Source: JAEUMG01 sp046349315
GTDB taxonomy: Bacteria > Pseudomonadota > Alphaproteobacteria > Rhizobiales > Aestuariivirgaceae
DNA length: 64,000 nucleotides
Assembly (NCBI GenBank): GCA_046349315.1
Contig: JAXMCQ010000019.1
Location: 1-64,000 of the forward strand
Reading direction: 5' to 3'
In this document: positions 60,305-64,000 of the stretch, piece by piece
Numbering within the stretch: position 1 is the first letter of the stretch
Layout: the number at the start of each line of letters is the position of its first letter
Notes under the pieces: model-generated
What the model saw: only the letters and a program-made list of their open reading frames with translations
The model's database searches: none
What the model was told of the DNA's origin: nothing
Position numbers and translations under genes: made by a program

Positions 60305-61732
60305 TTACGTGGAGTGATCTTTGATCCGGGCAAGCGATTCAGTACGGCCGAGAACCTCAAGCACATCGAATATTCCAGGTGACGTATTGGTTCCGGTCAA
60401 GGCAGCACGTAATGGTTGCGCCAGCTTGCCGAGTTTCAAGTTTTCCTTTTCGGCCACGGCCTTCAGCGCTGCTTCAAGGCCTGGCGCTAGCCAGTCGCCA
60501 TCAGGAATAGTGCCCAGGGCCGCAATGCTGAGCGCATTCGCTGTCCTGCCTTCCGTATTGAGAATTTGTGCAGCCTTGTCATCGAGCTTTAGTGGCCGTG
60601 TGGCGAACAAGAACTTCGCGCCATTCATCAGATCGACGAGAGTCTTCGCGCGCTCCTTGAGACCGGGCAGCGCGCGCAAGAGCTTCGCGCGCATCTCGGC
60701 ATCGATCTGAGCCAATAAATCGGGCCCGCCCTCGACATGCGGCAGGAAGGCGAGGAAATGGTCGAGCAGCACTTCGTCCGGCGTATTGCGGATGTAATGG
60801 CCGTTGAGGTTCTCGAGCTTGGCAAAATCGAAGCGCGCGGCTGACTTGCCGACGCCGTCGAGGTCGAACCATTTGATCATCTGCTCGGTCGAAAAAATCT
60901 CATCATCGCCATGGCTCCAACCGAGGCGCGCCAGATAGTTCCGCATTGCTTCCGGGAGGTACCCCATCGCGCGGTAGGCCTCGACGCCGAGCGCGCCATG
61001 GCGCTTCGAGAGCTTGGCACCATCCGGGCCATGGATCAGCGGAATATGCGCCATCAATGGCACGTCCCACCCCATGGCGCGGTAGATCTGCGTCTGTCGC
61101 GCCGCGTTGGTCAGATGGTCGACGCCACGAATGATATGCGTGACACCCATGTCGTGATCGTCCGCAACGACAGCAAGATTGTAAGTCGGATTACCGTCTG
61201 ATCGCAGGATGATCAGGTCGTCGAGATCCTTGTTCGGGAATGCGACGCGTCCTTGGACGGCGTCCTCGATGATGGTTTCGCCCAGTTGCGGTGACTTGAA
61301 GCGGATGGCAGGAGCCACGCCGGCGGGCGCCTCCGAAGGGTCACGGTCGCGCCACGTGCCGTCATAGCGGATTGGACGTTTCTCCGTTTCGGCCTTGGCG
61401 CGCATGGCCTCGAGTTCGGCCGGCGTACAGTAGCAGCGATAAGCGGCACCGCGCTTCAGGAGCTCTTCCACGACCTCGCGATGCCGAGCAACGCGGCCAA
61501 ACTGCGAGACAGCCTCGCCATCCCATGTAAGGCCGAGCCAGGACAGGCCATCGAGGATCGCTGCAACAGCGGCATCGGTCGAGCGCTCGCGATCGGTATC
61601 CTCAATGCGCAACAGCATCTTGCCACCGGTGCGTTTGGCATAGAGCCAGTTGAAGAGCGCCGTCCGCCCGCCGCCAATGTGAAGAAATCCGGTCGGGGAG
61701 GGAGCAAAACGCGTAACGACCGGCGATGACAT
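60305..61732 (-). CDS. gltX: Glutamyl-tRNA synthetase
   Basis: The 475-residue class I enzyme has the HIGH-type motif HIGGGRTALFNW at about 18 and the KMSKS-type KLSKRHG in HGPDGAKLSKRHGALGVEAY. The anticodon-binding domain fills the C-terminal third. The 129-base gap to gltA shows no hairpin of note. It is divergent from comEC, with a 100-base gap, as in related genomes. Confidence 0.96.
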   Translation of the reverse strand: MSSPVVTRFAPSPTGFLHIGGGRTALFNWLYAKRTGGKMLLRIEDTDRERSTDAAVAAILDGLSWLGLTWDGEAVSQFGRVARHREVVEELLKRGAAYRCYCTPAELEAMRAKAETEKRPIRYDGTWRDRDPSEAPAGVAPAIRFKSPQLGETIIEDAVQGRVAFPNKDLDDLIILRSDGNPTYNLAVVADDHDMGVTHIIRGVDHLTNAARQTQIYRAMGWDVPLMAHIPLIHGPDGAKLSKRHGALGVEAYRAMGYLPEAMRNYLARLGWSHGDDEIFSTEQMIKWFDLDGVGKSAARFDFAKLENLNGHYIRNTPDEVLLDHFLAFLPHVEGGPDLLAQIDAEMRAKLLRALPGLKERAKTLVDLMNGAKFLFATRPLKLDDKAAQILNTEGRTANALSIAALGTIPDGDWLAPGLEAALKAVAEKENLKLGKLAQPLRAALTGTNTSPGIFDVLEVLGRTESLARIKDHST

Positions 61733-61832
61733 AGAGGCAATTCTCCTTCACAATAACCTTACGGCAGTCGACATGCCGCAGGCGCGGATGCGTTAGCACG
61801 CGGATGGTCGAGAGGTAAGGGGACGGGCGGAC

Positions 61833-63998
61833 GTGAGTGTCGATGCGCTGACACAGGAAGTGGCGCTGCGCCCGCAGCGCCTCGCGCTTGTCGTCAGCCA
61901 CCTGCGGGACGTTCTTGCGGCACAAGAGGGCATCTATTTCGCCTGGATACCGGTGTGCCAGACCATCGGCATCTGGTCCTATTTCGCCTGGGCGGAAGAA
62001 CCTTCAACAGCCCTGGTCGCGATCTTGGCGATGGTCGCCTGCCTCCTTGCAGTCTTCTGGGCGCGGACCCGCAATCCCTTGCTGCTCGGCATCTGCCTCG
62101 TCTTGGTGGGCTTCGGCCTCGCAAAACTCCGAACCGAATGGGTGAGGGCGCCAGTCCTGCCTGCGACGACGGGCGAGATTTCCTGCGAAGGCACAGTGAC
62201 AGGGGTCGAAGCCCGCCGCGGCAGTCGCGTCTCGCTGGCCGTCAGCGTTTCCTCCCTATCGGGCATCGCCGGCGGCAACACGCCGGCAGCCATCAAGCTT
62301 CTCGCATCAGACACGCCGAAGGTCGCGATCGGCGACCAGGTAAGAGCGCGCTGCCGGCTTTTCCCGCCGCCGGCACCGGTTTCGCCGGGCGGTTTCGACT
62401 ATGCCCGCACCCTGTGGTTCGAGGGGATCGGCGCCACTGGACGCGCCATCGGCCCCGTCGCCATTGTCAGTCGCCAGGCCTCTCTCGACGACATGTTTCA
62501 GGCCTGGCTGCAGGACCTGCGGACACAGATCGGCGAGCGGATCCGGAGCCAACTTACGGGAGACATTGGCGCGATCGGCGAGGCACTGATCACCGGCGAG
62601 CGTGCCGAGATCTCGCGTGAGGCAAACACCAATCTGCAGGTTTCGGGATTGGCGCATGTACTGTCGATCTCGGGTCTCCACATGTCGCTGGTCGCGGGCG
62701 GCGTCTTTGCCTTGGTGCGCGCCCTGCTGGCCCTGTCGCCGGGCCTTGCGCTCCGCCGGCCGATCAAGAAATGGGCGGCTTCCGCAGCACTATTTGCGGG
62801 CTTCGCCTACCTCCTCCTATCGGGCAGTGCGGTCGCCACGCAGCGATCATACATCATGCTCGCGATCATGTTCCTCGCGATCCTGATCGACAGGCCGGCA
62901 CTCTCCACCCGAAATCTGGCGCTCGCTGCGCTTTTCATTCTCCTCGCCGAACCCGAGGCGGCGATTTCCGCAAGCTTCCAAATGTCTTTCCTCGCGGTCG
63001 TTGGACTGGTCTCTTTCTATGATTTCTGGTCAAGCCGCGAACGCGAGGAGCGGGCAGTTTCACATTCGAAGTTCATCGTGGTCCTGCAGCGCGCGATACG
63101 GGTCGTTCTTCTCGCGGCCGCGACCACGCTCATCGCCGGGACGCTGTCCTCGATTCCGGCCGTCTATCACTTTGGGCGCGCCTCGCCATACAGCCTGATC
63201 GCCAATCTCCTGGCGACCCCTGTGATAGGCATACTCATGATGCCGATGGCGCTGGCGAGTACGCTATTGATGCCATTTGGGCTTGATTATTGGCCATTGC
63301 AGATCATGGGCGAAGGCATACGCTTGATGCTCGCAATCTCCGACTGGGTCTCGGGATTGCCGGGCGCCCGTCTCTATCTTCCTGCCGTGCCATTGCTCGC
63401 ATCGATCCTACTGGCCGGTGCAGCGCTTGCCCTATGCCTTTTGCGGGGACCGGTCCGATTTCTGGGCCTGCTCCTCATCCCTGGCGCGGTACTGATCGCT
63501 ATGAACCGCGACGACCCCGATATTCTTGTTGAGCGCACTGCATCAAATGTCGCTTTGTTGACGGACAATGGGGTGCTTGCCTTCGCAAGTACGAGACGCG
63601 GCCGGTTTGCTGCCGAGAAATGGCTGCAGGCCAATGGTGAGGAGGCGCGGCTATCGCCATCGTCCAATCCTGGTGACTGGATTTGTGGAGGCGGCCTGTG
63701 CCTCGCGACCGTCAAGGCCTATCGCATCGCCTATGCCGATGATGCCGCGGCAATCGCCAAGGCTTGCCCGGCGGTCGATATCCTGATTGCACGCTTCCCG
63801 TTGCGCGAAAGCTGCGAGGAAGTCCCGGTGACCATCGACCGGTTCGATGTGTGGCGGAACGGCTCCTACGCTCTCTCCATCGATGACGGAAAGCTTGTGC
63901 AGACCACCTCCCGGACGGAGCAGGGAGAAAGACCCTGGACGGTCAAGCCGATAGCAAGACGGGACCTCGACAAGGATGACCCTGATGCGGTCCAATGA
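61833..63998 (+). CDS. comEC: ComEC/Rec2-family DNA-uptake-type membrane protein
   Basis: The 721-residue product starts at GTG 61833 behind GAGAGGTAAGGGG. It has an N-terminal membrane pair and a DUF4131-like OB region (about 60-190). The Competence domain then follows, from HVLSISGLHMSLVAGGVFALVRALL through SGSAVATQRSYIMLAIMFLAILIDRPALSTRNLALAAL. The C-terminal about 200 residues do not contain the HxHxDH metallo-beta-lactamase motif of longer ComEC proteins, a common situation in alphaproteobacteria. The frame ends two bases before the window end. Confidence 0.92.
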   Translation: MSVDALTQEVALRPQRLALVVSHLRDVLAAQEGIYFAWIPVCQTIGIWSYFAWAEEPSTALVAILAMVACLLAVFWARTRNPLLLGICLVLVGFGLAKLRTEWVRAPVLPATTGEISCEGTVTGVEARRGSRVSLAVSVSSLSGIAGGNTPAAIKLLASDTPKVAIGDQVRARCRLFPPPAPVSPGGFDYARTLWFEGIGATGRAIGPVAIVSRQASLDDMFQAWLQDLRTQIGERIRSQLTGDIGAIGEALITGERAEISREANTNLQVSGLAHVLSISGLHMSLVAGGVFALVRALLALSPGLALRRPIKKWAASAALFAGFAYLLLSGSAVATQRSYIMLAIMFLAILIDRPALSTRNLALAALFILLAEPEAAISASFQMSFLAVVGLVSFYDFWSSREREERAVSHSKFIVVLQRAIRVVLLAAATTLIAGTLSSIPAVYHFGRASPYSLIANLLATPVIGILMMPMALASTLLMPFGLDYWPLQIMGEGIRLMLAISDWVSGLPGARLYLPAVPLLASILLAGAALALCLLRGPVRFLGLLLIPGAVLIAMNRDDPDILVERTASNVALLTDNGVLAFASTRRGRFAAEKWLQANGEEARLSPSSNPGDWICGGGLCLATVKAYRIAYADDAAAIAKACPAVDILIARFPLRESCEEVPVTIDRFDVWRNGSYALSIDDGKLVQTTSRTEQGERPWTVKPIARRDLDKDDPDAVQ

Positions 63999-64000
63999 GG

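Noticed and set aside
63400..63998. Possible truncation of comEC because it lacks a metallo-beta-lactamase end
   Set aside because: The frame ends at a normal stop inside the window and many alphaproteobacterial ComEC proteins of about 700-750 residues lack an active domain.

Overview
The window looks like a chromosomal segment from a high-GC alphaproteobacterium of the order Hyphomicrobiales (Rhizobiales). The pointers are the DUF3572-divK-pleD cluster, an EipB (DUF1849) periplasmic protein, a Y4hA-type calcium/proton antiporter, a zinc-finger DinB, and the order rpsB-tsf-pyrH-frr-uppS-cdsA-rseP-bamA-fabZ / gltA-gltX / comEC, which is the classic rhizobial arrangement. No tRNA, rRNA, CRISPR array, transposase or phage integrase was seen. 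All family assignments rest on reading motifs and remembered family features; no search was run.

Layout. 1-6475 (+) is the distal end of an extracellular contractile injection system (eCIS) operon: the end of a Pvc16/DUF4255 tail-terminator-like gene, an Afp15/Pvc15-type AAA+ ATPase, a 77-codon small gene, and two tandem DUF4157 proteins. Each of the two carries a second HExxH motif in a divergent middle region and a strand-rich C-terminus; they are candidate cargo. REP-type palindromes close this block (6511-6687 and 7529-7600). 7609-13769 holds housekeeping and envelope genes (GNAT, phosphodiesterase, RidA, 2-hydroxyacid dehydrogenase, EipB, L,D-transpeptidase). 11956-25000 contains two separate modules that each pair an exported arylsulfatase with an exported Ntn-type linear amide C-N hydrolase. 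A LysR regulator, a frameshifted outer-membrane barrel gene, dinB, a GST-ureohydrolase pair and an exported amidohydrolase lie among them.

25185-28104 carries the cell-cycle and c-di-GMP genes divK and pleD. 28108-32759 (-) is a complete carbohydrate-type ABC importer operon. 33083-36961 (+) runs SLC13 permease, glutaminase and a nitrilase-family amidase, suggesting uptake and deamidation of carboxylates or amides. 37138-49662 is a mixed region (PepSY, AraC-cytochrome c, PPK2, GFA, an orphan ATP-grasp enzyme, DUF2339, antiporter, flavin oxidoreductase). It ends in an unusual secreted alpha/beta hydrolase flanked by two related Cys-containing repeats.

49901-63998 is the translation/envelope core. 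Its most striking property is what is missing. The dxr gene usually found between cdsA and rseP is absent. The lipid A genes lpxD (between bamA and fabZ) and lpxA-lpxI-lpxB (after fabZ) are also absent. In their places are a terminator-like hairpin and a fabZ/gltA pair whose stop codons overlap. If these genes are missing genome-wide, the organism would build an outer membrane without canonical lipid A while keeping BamA and RseP. This and the eCIS end with its two DUF4157 proteins are the two leads most worth following.
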